64,000 bases of DNA from Psychromonas marina. Lineage in GTDB: Bacteria; Pseudomonadota; Gammaproteobacteria; Enterobacterales; Psychromonadaceae. The DNA is taken from the NCBI RefSeq assembly GCF_030161115.1, contig NZ_BSPQ01000019.1:62001-126000 (forward strand), read 5' to 3'. The position numbers were made by a program, and so were the translations under genes. Positions 46,772 to 57,692 of this stretch are shown here, piece after piece. Below the pieces are notes generated by a model. That model made no database searches. It saw only the letters and a list, made by a program, of their open reading frames with translations, and was not told the origin of the DNA. Each line of letters begins with the position of its first letter. Positions within the stretch are counted from its first letter, which is position 1.

Positions 46772-46935
46772 GGCTTATTTATAATCCTATTCTTTAGAAA
46801 AGGATTAACAATGGTAAGCAGTTACTTGAGGAACAATGAGGTCGTATAAAGTGAGATTGAGAATACGATCTTAAAACTTTCCTAATCGAATGACTATATA
46901 GTCTCTTTATGCCATTTTTCTACATTTCTATTGAC

Positions 46936-46990
46936 CATAAAAAAACCTCTAGACACATAAAAATTCATTCTATGATCTAAAGGTTTTTTC
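46936..46990. terminator. Terminator between the GGDEF gene and groEL
   Basis: AAAAAACCTCTAGA pairs with TCTAAAGGTTTTTT around a 22-base loop (one mismatch pair), A-run before and T-run after, so it can act on both convergent transcripts. Confidence 0.75.
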
Positions 46991-47048
46991 GGTCAGGCTA
47001 ACAGCACATTAAAATAATGTGTGAGTCTTTTTTGCGATAATTAAATTA

Positions 47049-48716
<1,668 letters not shown>

Positions 48717-48758
48717 CTAAGTGGTTAACGCATATTTAATTGCGAGATTAAAGAGTAT

Positions 48759-49049
48759 TTATTCAACAATCGCTAGGATGTCATTTTCACTTAAAATCAA
48801 TACTTCTTGGCCATCGATTTTTTCAGTTTTTAGGCCGTAACCTTCACTAAATATAACCGTATCACCGACTTTAACGTCTAATGGACGTACTTCTCCATTA
48901 TCTAAAATGCGCCCATTACCCACGGCGATAACTTCACCACGTGTTGATTTTGCAGCTGCGCTACCTGTTAATACAATACCACCAGCAGATTTAGTTTCTT
49001 GCTCAGTGCGTTTTAAAATAATACGATCGTGTAATGGACGAATAGTCAT
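48759..49049 (-). CDS. groES: Co-chaperonin GroES (10 kDa)
   Basis: Heptameric lid for GroEL, 96 residues. N-terminal [14 protein letters not shown], mobile loop [14 protein letters not shown], and C-terminal [15 protein letters not shown] are canonical. It leads the groESL operon and has its own heat-shock promoter. AAGGAATC lies just before the ATG. Confidence 0.98.
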   Translation of the reverse strand: MTIRPLHDRIILKRTEQETKSAGGIVLTGSAAAKSTRGEVIAVGNGRILDNGEVRPLDVKVGDTVIFSEGYGLKTEKIDGQEVLILSENDILAIVE

Positions 49050-49102
49050 TGTGATTCCTTAAAAATAATATTCGGGATTTAATTTCTAACTAGATGCTAT
49101 TT

Positions 49103-49130
49103 AGATGGGGATTAACAATTGAGAATCAAG
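49103..49130 (-). promoter_or_regulatory. Sigma-32 (heat-shock) promoter of groESL
   Basis: On the minus strand CTTGAT, then 14 bases, then CCCCATCT, which matches the RpoH consensus CTTGAA-N11-16-CCCCATNT with one mismatch. It lies 54-81 bases before the groES ATG. Confidence 0.85.
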
Positions 49131-49150
49131 AGTAAAAGTTTATTTTAGGC

Positions 49151-49181
49151 AAAAAAAATCCGCATTTAATAATGCGGATTA
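49151..49181 (-). terminator. Terminator of the ytfK-like gene
   Basis: AATCCGCATT-TAAT-AATGCGGATT, followed on the minus strand by a run of eight T. It ends the 49198-49449 gene immediately before the groESL promoter. Confidence 0.92.
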
Positions 49182-49197
49182 GCTATTTCCGAACTCG

Positions 49198-49449
49198 TTA
49201 CAGAGCGGATAGTCTTTTTTGTGACATATCAGTAATTATCTTATTAATTTCACTCACAACAATAAGGATACTCTTTTCTGTCTTTTGATGCTGATAAGCA
49301 ACAACGCGCCCTTCAATAACTCTTAGGCGACCTAAGCCAACAATAAAAATACGGCCATTAAAAAAACCTTTTACAAATTTAGCAATTTGTCTAGGTTGAT
49401 ATTTTTTAAAGCTTCTTAATGTAATTGAACTTTTAATATTCACAGACAA
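49198..49449 (-). CDS. ytfK: YtfK-like protein (DUF1107 family)
   Basis: 83-residue basic protein. Residues about 13-78 match the YtfK pattern: FKKYQPRQIAKFVKGFFNGR, then a short acidic or neutral strand pair, and VSEINKIITDM. In E. coli YtfK promotes SpoT-dependent (p)ppGpp accumulation during phosphate or fatty-acid shortage; whether that role carries over is inference. The N-terminal ten residues are an extension over the E. coli protein. It has its own terminator, supporting a real gene, and sits between fxsA and groESL. Confidence 0.72.
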   Translation of the reverse strand: MSVNIKSSITLRSFKKYQPRQIAKFVKGFFNGRIFIVGLGRLRVIEGRVVAYQHQKTEKSILIVVSEINKIITDMSQKRLSAL

Positions 49450-49611
49450 TTCCTTTTCTTTCCAATTAAAAATTTTTGAAGCGCCAATATAATGTTACTT
49501 TATGACAAAACAGTGAATTCGAAGTGAATTTAAAGTAAATTATCAATGTTGTCTTGAGAATTTACACTTAACGTCGAAATACCCCTTCATTATGTGATGT
49601 TAATCAAACAA

Positions 49612-50085
49612 CTATTTTTTATCGTCATCCTTACGTTCAAACTCTCCCTCAATAACATCGCTATCATCAATACTATTTTTGGAAAATCCAGAGTGGTTCT
49701 GTGCAAAGCCAGCGCCCATTGTCGCACTTGAAAACTTCACATTTGCTAATATTGTCTTGGCAATCACACCACGAATAGTGGGTTGCAATAATAATAAACC
49801 ACACAAGTCGGTTACAAACCCAGGAGTAACTAATAACATGCCTGTTAGTATCAGCATGATGCCTTCAACAAGTTGCTGTCCAGGCATTTCACCTTTCGCC
49901 ATGCGTTTCTGTAATTCAGCAACTAGCTGCAATCCCTGGCTTCTCACTAAAGCAGAACCAATTAAAGCGGTCACAATGACCAATCCAACTGTAGGCAAAG
50001 CGCCCAAAACACCACCAACTTTAACGAGAACAAATATCTCGAGTAGTGAAACAGCGGTAAATAGAATAAACAATCGTGCAAACAT
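49612..50085 (-). CDS. fxsA: FxsA family inner-membrane protein
   Basis: 157 residues with three or four hydrophobic helices (MFARLFILFTAVSLLEIFVL, then VGLVIVTALIGSALVRSQG, LTGMLLVTPGFVTDLCGLLL). FxsA was named for suppressing F exclusion of phage T7 and is otherwise of unknown function. The C-terminal tail is charged. Placement near groESL is seen in other gammaproteobacteria. Confidence 0.88.
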   Translation of the reverse strand: MFARLFILFTAVSLLEIFVLVKVGGVLGALPTVGLVIVTALIGSALVRSQGLQLVAELQKRMAKGEMPGQQLVEGIMLILTGMLLVTPGFVTDLCGLLLLQPTIRGVIAKTILANVKFSSATMGAGFAQNHSGFSKNSIDDSDVIEGEFERKDDDKK

Positions 50086-50187
50086 AGTTGCCCCTAAAAT
50101 TAAGTACGTTATATCTTATATATGGACAGTTTATGCCATTTCAAGGTGTACGAATAAATAAATTAGTCATTAAAAAAGCTAAAAAGT

Positions 50188-51333
50188 TCAATTATTTACT
50201 TTCCATAATTTTAGAAACAGAAAAACGGGCGTTAATAAAAGTGCAGATAAAAGAAAAAGATCTCCTTGTAATACCTCATAACTAACGCCTGCAATATAGG
50301 TAAATACAGCCATTAATAAACCAAGTGCAACACCTGAATAGAGGCTTTGGTAAGCCACCAATTGTGATGACTGTTGCTGGCTGATATAACGAATTGCGGC
50401 TAAATGTGTCAGTGCAAAAGTAAGGGCATGCAGTGTTTGTGCTGCGGCTAACAAGTAAATATTATCTGTCATTGCCACGACACACCAACGCACAATTCCA
50501 CCTAACAGCGATAACAATAGCATCTGTTTTATTGACCATCGCGAAAATAAGCGTTGGTTAAAACGTAACAGTAATACCTCCGCAAAGACAGCAATCGCCC
50601 ATAACCAAGCAATCACATTGCCAGAAAGACCGATACTATCCCAGTAGATAGTACTAAATGCATAATAAGCGCCATGACTACCCTGTATAGAACCAACGAT
50701 TAAGAGGAATAAGATAACTTCAGGCTTTTTTAATAACAGTAATAGGGATTGTTTTTTTAGGTTATTTTTTTCGCGGTGATCAACCAAGTGGGGATTAAGA
50801 TTCGCCAATGACAATAGCCACATGATGAATGCTGCGATGACGATTAAGAAGAGAATGGCCTGTAACCCAAAATCGACGATTAGCCAGCCAACCGTCGTTG
50901 AGCCAACGATAAAACTAACCGAACCCCATAAGCGAACACGACCATAATCAAGTGATATTTGCTGTACTAAGCGGCTACCAACAATATCTCCTAAAGGTAT
51001 CAACGGCCCCATCAAAAAATTAAGCAGCAGTGTTAATGCAGCTAACCAAACATAACCTTTTAAGTAAAGAAGAGAGGCAAAACAAAGTAATGCAATAAAT
51101 GCCAGGCTTCGTATCAGTTTAAGCGTGCTACTTCCTGTAGAGACTTGTGGTAATAGCGTCAAACTGCTGATAAAACGAAGCACTAAACCAATAGAGAACA
51201 GTATGCCCACTTGCTCTGTTGTCACCCCTTTTCCAGTCAGCCAAATGCCCCAGAATGGTAGAAAAATTCCCCAGATAAAATAAAAGTTAATGAAGTAAGT
51301 GGTTAACCATGCTTTGGCAGAGACAGTAAACAA
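50188..51333 (-). CDS. HcaT-like MFS transporter
   Basis: 381 residues, about twelve membrane helices. The start YFIWGIFLPFWGIWLTGKGV, the loop DYGRVRLWGSVSFIVGS and the centre SHGAYYAFSTIYWDSIGLS all match the HcaT group (3-phenylpropionate permease). Substrate in this organism is not established; no phenylpropionate genes are near. It could equally export or import another small acid. Monocistronic by appearance, with 102 bases to fxsA. Confidence 0.78.
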   Translation of the reverse strand: MFTVSAKAWLTTYFINFYFIWGIFLPFWGIWLTGKGVTTEQVGILFSIGLVLRFISSLTLLPQVSTGSSTLKLIRSLAFIALLCFASLLYLKGYVWLAALTLLLNFLMGPLIPLGDIVGSRLVQQISLDYGRVRLWGSVSFIVGSTTVGWLIVDFGLQAILFLIVIAAFIMWLLSLANLNPHLVDHREKNNLKKQSLLLLLKKPEVILFLLIVGSIQGSHGAYYAFSTIYWDSIGLSGNVIAWLWAIAVFAEVLLLRFNQRLFSRWSIKQMLLLSLLGGIVRWCVVAMTDNIYLLAAAQTLHALTFALTHLAAIRYISQQQSSQLVAYQSLYSGVALGLLMAVFTYIAGVSYEVLQGDLFLLSALLLTPVFLFLKLWKVNN

Positions 51334-51477
51334 GTGAAATCCTTAAAAAAGAGATGTATGAGTTATGACGCTAACTCACTTTGAAAGTAATAACATGATA
51401 TTTAATAATTATATTAATATATTTAGCCGACACACTTTGCCCCTAATTTTTATAAAAAATTAGATTCCCCCCTCCCG

Positions 51478-52110
51478 TTAATAGGGAAATTCTATATTAC
51501 GTATTTGAACACGGGTAGTGATAACGTGATTATAATGACTATTGGAAACAAGCTCACCTGCTAATTTAATTTTTACACTACGCACTGTCGCAGTCGCACT
51601 AGAAATGACTGTTTCACTAAAGGTGAGATCACTAATTGTCACGAAGCTAACGTCGGAAATATCTGTCCACCCATTCACTTGAGAACAAACATTATTCGCA
51701 ACCGATTCAACCCCACTTTTAAACTTAATGACACCTTTATTTAAACTAAAGGCCATTTTATTACTACTCTCAACGGTTTCAGAATGATTATGATTATAGT
51801 AATAAACAATACAATTCTTATTATCATTAATATCGATGGTTTTATTATTATTCGCACCAACAAGATAACTCTCCGCTCCCCCACTATAACCAGCACGTCG
51901 AATATCAGTTTCCAACATTGCCATTATTGATTGTAAATCCGTACGTAAGCGGGAGTATTGCAAACTAGTAGCGCCCGTTGAAACACCGGTGACATATAAG
52001 CCAATCACCATTACCAATAACAAAGCACCAAGCAACAGTGCGATCAGCAGTTCAATTAATGAAAAACCGCCACTGTTTCCAAGATTACGACACGGTTTTC
52101 TTGTTAACAT
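51478..52110 (-). CDS. PilW-type minor pilin
   Basis: 210-residue type IV prepilin. The leader ends GG and the mature protein would start FSLIELLIALLLGALLLVMV, with Glu5 intact for assembly. The body, with DIRRAGYSGG, is typical of PilW, a minor pilin that helps prime pilus assembly. Only fimT precedes it; pilV, pilX, pilY1 and pilE, the usual companions, are not here. It overlaps fimT by seven bases. Confidence 0.8.
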   Translation of the reverse strand: MLTRKPCRNLGNSGGFSLIELLIALLLGALLLVMVIGLYVTGVSTGATSLQYSRLRTDLQSIMAMLETDIRRAGYSGGAESYLVGANNNKTIDINDNKNCIVYYYNHNHSETVESSNKMAFSLNKGVIKFKSGVESVANNVCSQVNGWTDISDVSFVTISDLTFSETVISSATATVRSVKIKLAGELVSNSHYNHVITTRVQIRNIEFPY

Positions 52111-52628
52111 TTTTTATAGCCAAGTTGCGCCGAATCTGGTGCACAAAGTCTTAAGCGCATTGCTGATTGAATCACTTTTAACTTATGCCCGTTATTATCT
52201 TTTAATGTAACGCTACCCGCATTGACGCTAAAACGCATCGGATTATAAGAAGCTTGTAGCCCCGTAAAAGTGATATCACTTTCTGAAGTGAACACTCGCT
52301 GTCCATCACTTAATATTTGATTATACGAAATACCATTCACTGTGCAGCTATTGGCGTTAAAACAATCACAACTGCCATTTTCACTTTGTGCCATCCGCCA
52401 TTCATTCGATGCCCCAAGTTGACAAAAATGCACATAGACTTTTTTGTTGTATTTTATCGACTGTGATTTTGCTAATACGAGAAAGTGATAAAGCTTATCA
52501 GCGCTAGCAACCAACGCTTGTTGTGAAAAGAGGTTATTATAATTGAGGCTTGCTACTGAGATTAAAATCATCAATACCGCTAAACATATGAGTAGCTCTA
52601 TCAAAGTAAATGCCTTTTGAGTTTGCAT
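52104..52628 (-). CDS. FimT/GspH-type minor pseudopilin
   Basis: 174 residues with the prepilin cleavage motif KAFTLIELLICLAVLMILIS, although the residue before Phe is Ala, not the usual Gly, which could slow PilD processing. The globular part has the GspH/FimT-like layout and an unusual number of Cys (CDCFNANSC, then LRLCAPD and the C-terminal KKC). FimT in some species binds DNA for natural uptake. Its ATG overlaps the stop of the receiver-TPR gene by one base. Confidence 0.78.
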   Translation of the reverse strand: MQTQKAFTLIELLICLAVLMILISVASLNYNNLFSQQALVASADKLYHFLVLAKSQSIKYNKKVYVHFCQLGASNEWRMAQSENGSCDCFNANSCTVNGISYNQILSDGQRVFTSESDITFTGLQASYNPMRFSVNAGSVTLKDNNGHKLKVIQSAMRLRLCAPDSAQLGYKKC

Positions 52629-54247
52629 TAAATAGCTTTTAACTCCCGCTCGATAGAACCGTACCTTTTTGTGGCATACTCATCTAATAGGGTTGCTTCA
52701 ATGACATCAATACAGGTTTTAGCGGTTCGTTTTTTACGTGCAAAAGACTCCGTATTAGGCCAACCTTTGGTTAATGATTGCCCCAGATTAAGTGCCAACG
52801 CCATATTGTTAGGCATTATTTCATGTGCCTCTAAAAATAGGCTGCTCGAGGCGGGGTATAAACCACTTTGAAACAACTTAATACCCTGTTCGTTAAGTGA
52901 TAACAGTTTTGAAATTTTATTTTTATTGTCTTGCTGCTGCCTAGAAATGAGTAACAATTCACTCATTACTTCAATACTATTATCATTATCAGGCAGTTTA
53001 ATAAGCGCTATTATTTGATCGTGTTTTTCGTAGTTCCCAAGTTCAAACCAGGCTTTAGATAAAGATAAAGTAGACTCTTTTCCACAGCTCGTGATGATCG
53101 CTACATCACAATCAGTTAAAGACGCTAAAGCACTTTTAAGTCGTTTTTTCATCACCATAATACGGGCGAAAACAATTTTCTCCAGCTCATTAAAATATGC
53201 CTTATCGAATCGTTGAGCAGCATTTTTTAAGATCGCTTGAATTTGTGAAAACGTTTTTGCTTGTTGTAACTCACTGCCTATTTGGGCTTTATCTAAAAGA
53301 CAATGAATATAATTAAAATGATGATTAATATGCTCATGTACAGAAAAACGCGTATTTTCTAATACGGTTTTAAAACAACGCTGTGCAACCAACCAATCTC
53401 CCTCTAAAAGTGAAAGGTTAGCTAATGCACGTTGTCGAGGAATATTCTTAGGAGAAAGTTTGACCGACTCCGCGAGCACCTCTTTGGCTTGGGAGTAACA
53501 TTCTCGCTGCGCATAGATGCTAGACAGCCAGTTCAATGCTTCAATACGCGTTTCTGGTACTTCACACAGATCATTTAAAAGTTCTGCTGATCGGGTGTAA
53601 TCATGAAGATGATAGTAAGCGACCGCTTTTCCTAGTTTAGCCCATGAAAAATCACGCAGTGTCAATACTCCGTTATAGAGCCCAAGTGCCGCTTGAGCCT
53701 GTTGCAAATGTAATAAAACCTCTCCCTTAAGGCGCATAATTGCTAGGCCATACTTTTCACTTACCTTAGCTGCTAGAGCACACTCTGCGAGAGCTTTATG
53801 GTAATCTTTTATAGCAAGCGAATCATAAATTTTGCCGAGTACTTTACGTTTTTCAAGGGCACGCACTAATCGGGTTTCCAGCTTTTTGTATGAGAAAGGC
53901 TTTAGTAGGTAGTCATCAGGCTGAAGCTCGACTAAACCATGAACAACCTGCAAAGCCGTTTCTGCACTAATCAATATAAAAACGGTACTTGGCTTCATTA
54001 AAGAACGCAGCTTTAACTCTTCAAAAAGTTGATAACCATCCTTCCCTTTACCTAAATTAAAGTCGCATAATATAAAGTCATATTTACTTTTTTCACATAG
54101 CACCAGCGCTCTTTCACCGTTACTTGCTACAGAAATATCTTTACAACCTAGCATCTGTAACATGCCTTTTACTGCACTGCGGATAGTGTCTATATCATCA
54201 ATTATTAATACCGATTGACTTGAAAAGAAATTACTGGGTAACGCCAT
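52628..54247 (-). CDS. Receiver-TPR response regulator
   Basis: 539 residues. Receiver domain (about 12-130) with D17-D18 as the acidic pair, Asp62 (ILCDFNLG) as phosphoacceptor and the Lys in DDYLLKPF. The remainder (about 140-530) is helical with TPR-like repeats, such as AQAALGLYNGVLTLRD, then KLGKAVAYYHLHDYTRSAEL and LNWLSSIYAQRECYSQAKEV. There is no DNA-binding or enzymatic output domain, so output is likely by protein contact. No histidine kinase is adjacent. Coupled to fimT by a TAATG overlap. A GTG at 54262 is an alternative start. Confidence 0.8.
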   Translation of the reverse strand: MALPSNFFSSQSVLIIDDIDTIRSAVKGMLQMLGCKDISVASNGERALVLCEKSKYDFILCDFNLGKGKDGYQLFEELKLRSLMKPSTVFILISAETALQVVHGLVELQPDDYLLKPFSYKKLETRLVRALEKRKVLGKIYDSLAIKDYHKALAECALAAKVSEKYGLAIMRLKGEVLLHLQQAQAALGLYNGVLTLRDFSWAKLGKAVAYYHLHDYTRSAELLNDLCEVPETRIEALNWLSSIYAQRECYSQAKEVLAESVKLSPKNIPRQRALANLSLLEGDWLVAQRCFKTVLENTRFSVHEHINHHFNYIHCLLDKAQIGSELQQAKTFSQIQAILKNAAQRFDKAYFNELEKIVFARIMVMKKRLKSALASLTDCDVAIITSCGKESTLSLSKAWFELGNYEKHDQIIALIKLPDNDNSIEVMSELLLISRQQQDNKNKISKLLSLNEQGIKLFQSGLYPASSSLFLEAHEIMPNNMALALNLGQSLTKGWPNTESFARKKRTAKTCIDVIEATLLDEYATKRYGSIERELKAI

Positions 54248-54419
54248 AAGGTTAAACCACACTTATTTAAAGGTTGAATAAAAGCTTAGCTGAATAGATG
54301 TTTTTTTGCTAAAAAACATTAATGAAAATTAGATAAGTTACTTAATAAAACTGCAACATTTACGAAGTATTGTTTATTCCCGCAACGCTGCTTTAACTTA
54401 ATTTATGTGAGGATGGAAT

Positions 54420-54605
54420 ATGCAAATGCACAATACTGAAGTACCGATGACTGATGAAGAAGCACTTTTTTTCACTCCTAAGAAAAAACCAATACGTACT
54501 CGTAAGTGGCGTGAAATAGAAGAACTCAAGGCGAGACAGCGCTTAACCAGAGAGTTACGCGAGATAGATCAAAGCTTTGATTATTCACTTTCAGATCTTG
54601 TTTAA
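54420..54605 (+). CDS. DUF3545 family small protein
   Basis: 61 residues, very hydrophilic. The basic block KKKPIRTRKWREIEELKARQ followed by RLTRELREIDQSFD matches the DUF3545 pattern known in Vibrio, Shewanella and relatives. Function is unknown; a nucleic-acid or protein contact is only a guess from charge. GAGGATGGAAT precedes the ATG. It is flanked by the divergent receiver-TPR gene and, across a bidirectional terminator, convergent rpoS. Confidence 0.75.
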   Translation: MQMHNTEVPMTDEEALFFTPKKKPIRTRKWREIEELKARQRLTRELREIDQSFDYSLSDLV

Positions 54606-54611
54606 CCCCAC

Positions 54612-54645
54612 AAATAAAAAACGCATCGTAATGATGCGTTTTTTA
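54612..54645. terminator. Bidirectional terminator between the DUF3545 gene and rpoS
   Basis: AAAAAACGCATC-gtaat-GATGCGTTTTTT: perfect stem with A-run and T-run flanks on both strands, between convergent genes. Confidence 0.95.
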
Positions 54646-54661
54646 TTATGCTCAATAGCAA

Positions 54662-55597
54662 TTACACTTGAAACAATGACTCAATAGAAAGCCCTTGTTC
54701 TGACAGTACATCACGTAAACACTTCAATGCTTCAACTTGAATTTGACGCACTCTTTCACGTGTTAAACCGATCTCTTTACCAACGTTTTCAAGCGTTGCG
54801 GCTTCATAACCTAATAAACCAAAACGTCTTGCTAGTACTTCACGTTGTTTAGGATTTAAATCCTCCAACCAATCAACAATACGTAACTTCATATCGTTAT
54901 CCTGTAGCTCATGCTCAGGGGTTGCTTCTTTTCGATCAGGAATAATATCAAGTAACTCTTTATCGGAGTTATTACCGATTGGAATATCAACAGAGCTGAT
55001 ACGTTCATTAAGCTTTAGAATTTTAGATACTTCTTTGGCAGGAACATCTAGCTCCTTGGCAATATCTTCAGCCGTCGGTTCATGAGTTAGCTTGTGGGCA
55101 AGTTCACGAGCCGTTCTTAGATATACATTAAGTTTTTTAACAATATGGATAGGAAGACGAATGGTACGAGTTTGGTTCATTATCGCACGTTCAATGGTTT
55201 GGCGTATCCACCAAGTAGCATAGGTAGAAAAACGAAAGCCTTTTTCAGGGTCGAACTTTTCAACCGCTCGAATTAAGCCGAGATTCCCCTCTTCAACTAA
55301 ATCTAATAATGACAATCCTCGGTTATTATAACGACGTGATATTTTAACAACTAAACGTAAGTTACTTTCAATCATACGTTTACGAGCTACTTCATCGCCG
55401 CGTAATGAACGTCTGGCATAATAAACTTCTTCTGGAGCAGTCAATAGTGGGGAAAAACCAATCTCTCCTAGGTATAACTGAGTAGCATCCATTATTTTAT
55501 TATCGACACTGCCGGTATCAGTAATAACTTCATTTTTGGGACTTATTGCTGCGGACTTGACACCCGACACCAACTTTTCTTTATTAGCTTCCGTCAT
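54662..55597 (-). CDS. rpoS: RNA polymerase sigma factor RpoS (sigma-38)
   Basis: Stationary-phase and general stress sigma factor. 311 residues: region 1.2 [20 protein letters not shown], region 2 with [20 protein letters not shown] and [18 protein letters not shown], region 3, and region 4 with [20 protein letters not shown] and [13 protein letters not shown]. The variable N-terminus (about 1-36) is less conserved, as usual. AGGGAGT precedes the ATG. nlpD lies upstream with a 152-base gap; in E. coli an rpoS promoter lies within nlpD. Confidence 0.97.
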   Translation of the reverse strand: MTEANKEKLVSGVKSAAISPKNEVITDTGSVDNKIMDATQLYLGEIGFSPLLTAPEEVYYARRSLRGDEVARKRMIESNLRLVVKISRRYNNRGLSLLDLVEEGNLGLIRAVEKFDPEKGFRFSTYATWWIRQTIERAIMNQTRTIRLPIHIVKKLNVYLRTARELAHKLTHEPTAEDIAKELDVPAKEVSKILKLNERISSVDIPIGNNSDKELLDIIPDRKEATPEHELQDNDMKLRIVDWLEDLNPKQREVLARRFGLLGYEAATLENVGKEIGLTRERVRQIQVEALKCLRDVLSEQGLSIESLFQV

Positions 55598-55749
55598 GTT
55601 AATACTCCCTTTACTGCACTAATGCTTTACTTAAATAAGGTTTTATACTTTATATGCACGCGCTTTTTATATTTTTTTTACATTTTACACGAAAATAAAC
55701 CCACAAATACACTAATCGTAAATATTTTTATAGTCTGAGACGGCGACAC

Positions 55750-56643
55750 TTACCTTTTAGGTAAATAACGTAATGGATCGACAGACTTGCCACGGTAGCG
55801 AATTTCAAAATGAAGGTGTACATGACCAGTACCACTATCCCCCATCGTTGCTATTTTTTGCCCCTTTTTTATTACCTCGTTTTCACGAACCAGTAGGGTT
55901 TCATTGTGTGCGTAAGCACTTAAGTAATCGAAGTTATGCTTGATAATGATTAAATTACCGTATCCCCTTAAACCATTTCCTGCATAAACGACTTGACCAG
56001 ACGCCGTTGCATATATTGGTGTTGCTCGATCATTCACAATGCTAATGCCTTGCATTCCTGATAGCGAAGCTGAGAATTTTTTCGTTAATTTACCCTTTAC
56101 AGGCCACTGCCAATCACTCACCTTTTGGTCATTAACCGTGCTTTTTTTACTTACTGTTGATCTTTTGTCAACATTATCAGTAGAGTATGCCTTTGTTTTT
56201 TCTTGAGCAATAGCCACAGGCTTATTTTTTTGACAGTTTTGACCTGTGCAGGCAGTGTTAGACGTTTTATTTACATTTTGGGAAGGTAGATCACTTTTAT
56301 TATTTACTTTTTTTGCAGCGTGAATTTTATTATTCGTTAACTGCAGCGTCTGCCCTACTTTAATAATGTAGGGTGCTTTAAGATTATTGTGCTGAACAAG
56401 GGTATTTACATCAAGGCCTGTTTTCCAACCAATACTGTATAACGTATCGCCTTTTTGTACCTTGTAGGTTTTTTTATTCGTGCTTCCCTTTTTGACAGCA
56501 GAACGCGAGGTCGTAACATCCGTCGCTTTCGTATGACTATTTGGTTGGGCAGTAAGATCAGAAACAGGCGCGCGATCCACTGAGGATGAGCAAGCGTACA
56601 AACCTGAAATAAAAATGAGTAGGAGCGTAAAACGAAGAGACAT
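55750..56643 (-). CDS. nlpD: NlpD, lipoprotein activator of amidase AmiC
   Basis: Outer-membrane lipoprotein that activates septal amidases during division. 297 residues: lipobox LYAC (Cys18), LysM peptidoglycan-binding domain (about 58-102; KVQKGDTLYSIGWKTGL), a low-complexity Asn/Lys-rich linker, and a LytM/M23 domain (about 190-295). The LytM domain lacks the first His and Asp zinc ligands (GISIVNDRATPIYA) while keeping HVHLHFEI, as expected of an activator and not an endopeptidase. Confidence 0.95.
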   Translation of the reverse strand: MSLRFTLLLIFISGLYACSSSVDRAPVSDLTAQPNSHTKATDVTTSRSAVKKGSTNKKTYKVQKGDTLYSIGWKTGLDVNTLVQHNNLKAPYIIKVGQTLQLTNNKIHAAKKVNNKSDLPSQNVNKTSNTACTGQNCQKNKPVAIAQEKTKAYSTDNVDKRSTVSKKSTVNDQKVSDWQWPVKGKLTKKFSASLSGMQGISIVNDRATPIYATASGQVVYAGNGLRGYGNLIIIKHNFDYLSAYAHNETLLVRENEVIKKGQKIATMGDSGTGHVHLHFEIRYRGKSVDPLRYLPKR

Positions 56644-56951
56644 CAGTGCTTAAGGATAAAATAGAGAAAAACAACAAGCAGCATTCTCGTTTTTCCTGAT
56701 AATTGGCTATATCTACTCACATTCACCTCCATTTTATCTCCGTCAATAAACATCAAATCAAATACTAAAAGTTGCCATAAGTTCAAAAAAGTTAATACGA
56801 TTAATCCAAAGGATAGAAATAACCGACTGATTATGCTAGCAATAATAGTTAAATATTCTTACAACATTAATGCGAACCGCTATTATAAGAAAATTATTAC
56901 ATTGTTATAAAAAGAGGAAAAGCTTATCACGCAAAAATTGTTACCAGTAAG
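56644..56951. other. 308-base gap between surE and nlpD where pcm is usually found
   Basis: AT-rich DNA with stops in all frames and no trace of pcm (protein-isoaspartate methyltransferase), which lies between surE and nlpD in E. coli and many relatives. It probably contains the nlpD-rpoS promoter. No clear terminator for surE is visible. Confidence 0.7.
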
Positions 56952-57692
56952 TTAGTTTGCTAACCACTCAGATAAGTTCTTAAGCAACTCCGTCGCAGTT
57001 AAATCAATTTTTAACGGTGTAATCGACACATAACCCTCTTCAATCGCATGAAAATCCGTCCCCTCTCCCGCATCAGCAATCTCACCGGGAGGACCAATCC
57101 AGAAAATATCACGACCACGGGGGTCCGTACTGGTTTCAATCATTTCAGCTTGGTGGCGCTTACCAAGGCGAGTTACCTTAATACCTTTAATTTTATCAAA
57201 AGGTAAGTCCGGTACATTAACATTAAGTACTTGATCTTGAGGAAGAGGAGAAACTAATAGTTTCTCTACTAATTGCTTGGCGTAAAGGGCTGCACTTTGA
57301 TAATGGTTTTTGCCCACTAATGAAACAGCCATCGCAGGTAACCCTAAAAAGCGTCCTTCCATTGCCGCAGCAACAGTGCCAGAATAAAGCACATCATCGC
57401 CCATATTCGCGCCTGCATTAATGCCAGAGACCACCATTTTTGGTACTACAGCACAGAGTTCATTTAATGCAAGGTGTACACAATCAGTAGGCGTACCACT
57501 AACCGCAGTAAAACCATTTTCTAATTGCTGAATACGCAGTGGATTTTCTAATGTTAAGGCATTACTCGCACCGCTATGATTACGTTCAGGCGCAACCACA
57601 GTAACCACGGATATTGTACTCAGAGCTTCATTTAATGCCGCTAACCCCGGCGCATAAACACCATCATCATTACTGACTAACAGGTTGATCAT
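56952..57692 (-). CDS. surE: SurE, 5'/3'-nucleotidase
   Basis: Metal-dependent nucleotidase and exopolyphosphatase of stationary-phase survival. 246 residues; the active-site motif [12 protein letters not shown] has the metal-binding Asp-Asp, and [13 protein letters not shown] with [11 protein letters not shown] complete the site. The ATG at 57692 ([10 protein letters not shown]) overlaps the truD stop as ATGA, preferable to the longer frame that starts 12 codons earlier inside truD. Confidence 0.96.
   Translation of the reverse strand: MINLLVSNDDGVYAPGLAALNEALSTISVVTVVAPERNHSGASNALTLENPLRIQQLENGFTAVSGTPTDCVHLALNELCAVVPKMVVSGINAGANMGDDVLYSGTVAAAMEGRFLGLPAMAVSLVGKNHYQSAALYAKQLVEKLLVSPLPQDQVLNVNVPDLPFDKIKGIKVTRLGKRHQAEMIETSTDPRGRDIFWIGPPGEIADAGEGTDFHAIEEGYVSITPLKIDLTATELLKNLSEWLAN

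Noticed and set aside
49612-50161. 160-codon plus-strand frame opposite fxsA
   Set aside because: Antisense to the well-conserved FxsA frame and lacking a credible start site.
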